NCBI RefSeq assembly: GCF_003048875.2
Contig: NZ_CP049264.1
Location: 434,001-498,000, forward strand
Direction: 5' to 3'
DNA length: 64,000 nt
From: Campylobacter concisus
Lineage (GTDB): Bacteria > Campylobacterota > Campylobacteria > Campylobacterales > Campylobacteraceae
The notes below the pieces were generated by a model. That model worked only from the letters and a program-made list of their open reading frames with translations, did not search any database and was not told where the DNA came from. Shown here one piece after another: positions 63,866 to 64,000 of this stretch (position 1 is the first letter of the stretch; the number at the start of each line of letters is the position of its first letter). The position numbers and the translations under genes are program-made.

Positions 63866-64000
63866 TTGAACGCTCAAAATTTAGCCAAATTTCTATTTTT
63901 TATAATAATTGTCTCACTTGGAACATACTTTTTCTATCCAAGAGATCTTAGCGAGGCGCAAGAGATCGCATATATCAAAAGTTACGGAGTAACACTTGGT
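63866..64000 (+). CDS. Unrecognised membrane-anchored protein, 5' part only
   Basis: The frame begins at a TTG with AAAGGA 5 bases upstream and runs off the window. The visible 45 residues have a hydrophobic segment (about 8-22, FLFFIIIVSLGTYFFY) followed by PRDLSEAQEIAYIKSYG, which looks like an N-terminal membrane anchor with a charged periplasmic or cytoplasmic part. I cannot name it from this much. Confidence 0.6.
   Translation, partial: MNAQNLAKFLFFIIIVSLGTYFFYPRDLSEAQEIAYIKSYGVTLG

Noticed and set aside
1-64000. tRNA or rRNA genes, insertion sequences, prophage genes
   Set aside because: Intergenic regions were read on both strands and none contained a cloverleaf, transposase, integrase or rRNA segment that I could recognise.

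Overview
The window is an AT-rich, gene-dense chromosomal segment from a Campylobacterota (epsilonproteobacterial) organism, most likely a non-jejuni Campylobacter of the C. concisus/C. curvus type. The grounds are protein family content (a futalosine-route menaquinone enzyme, an NhaD antiporter, class III-length Hcp, an octaheme Hao-type cytochrome), heavy use of AAATTT-type codons, and a metG-fbp-mobB-slt-yggT-gltX block that I recall from Campylobacter genomes. No rRNA, tRNA, intact insertion sequence, prophage or CRISPR array was seen.

Layout. 1-7227: the 3' part of spoT, then tyrS, a nitronate monooxygenase-like gene, an amidase and mnmC in a tightly packed run. 7301-9848: a bicupin protein, an MFS exporter and hemD. 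9873-10062: a 6S-type RNA directly upstream of purD. 10081-16825: purD, RDD protein, lptD, phosphoribosyltransferase and pnp, overlapping or nearly so. 16841-23572: a Usp protein, a WG-repeat tail-anchored protein, an MFS gene, two NlpE-like lipoproteins, qmcA/nfeD and a Cys/His/Met-rich lipoprotein. 23705-27785: mqnC, an M16-like protein without its zinc motif, and recG. 27789-28896: a divergent HTH/YaaW pair around an inverted repeat. 28941-31780: a metal-chelate ABC importer. 31999-38280: quinol NO reductase, DUF1523 protein, ybeY, queC, a lipoprotein and hcp. 38313-46526: a mostly minus-strand run with metG, fbp, mobB, slt and gltX. 46672-49886: mscL, a Crp/Fnr regulator, and a tetraheme quinol dehydrogenase plus octaheme cytochrome (haoC/haoA type). 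50107-52018: metallophosphoesterase and psd. 52318-58247: a degenerate sensor-kinase-like pair, uvrC and an unknown gene. 58212-61424: a small lipoprotein, nhaD and guaA. 61540-62181: remnants of mnmC and tsaD. 62230-63717: putP. The window ends inside an unrecognised membrane-anchored gene.

Working together. The strongest functional theme is reactive nitrogen metabolism. HaoC/HaoA should move electrons from menaquinol to nitrite or hydroxylamine, Hcp handles hydroxylamine or NO, and the quinol NO reductase removes NO. MqnC contributes to the menaquinone that feeds them, and MobB to the molybdenum cofactor needed by nitrate reductase. hcp and norB lie in separate loci, but both carry a Crp/Fnr-like box at nearly the same distance from a GATAAA element. 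A Crp/Fnr-family gene sits just upstream of haoCA, whose promoter carries a different palindrome. This resembles the described epsilon-Hao and reverse-HURM nitrite ammonification route rather than a new pathway, but the combination and its regulation deserve testing.

The least explained items are the degenerate histidine kinase/HPt-like pair, the WG-repeat tail-anchored protein, the HTH/YaaW module, the mnmC/tsaD scar, and the long inverted repeat that abuts the nhaD ribosome-binding site.
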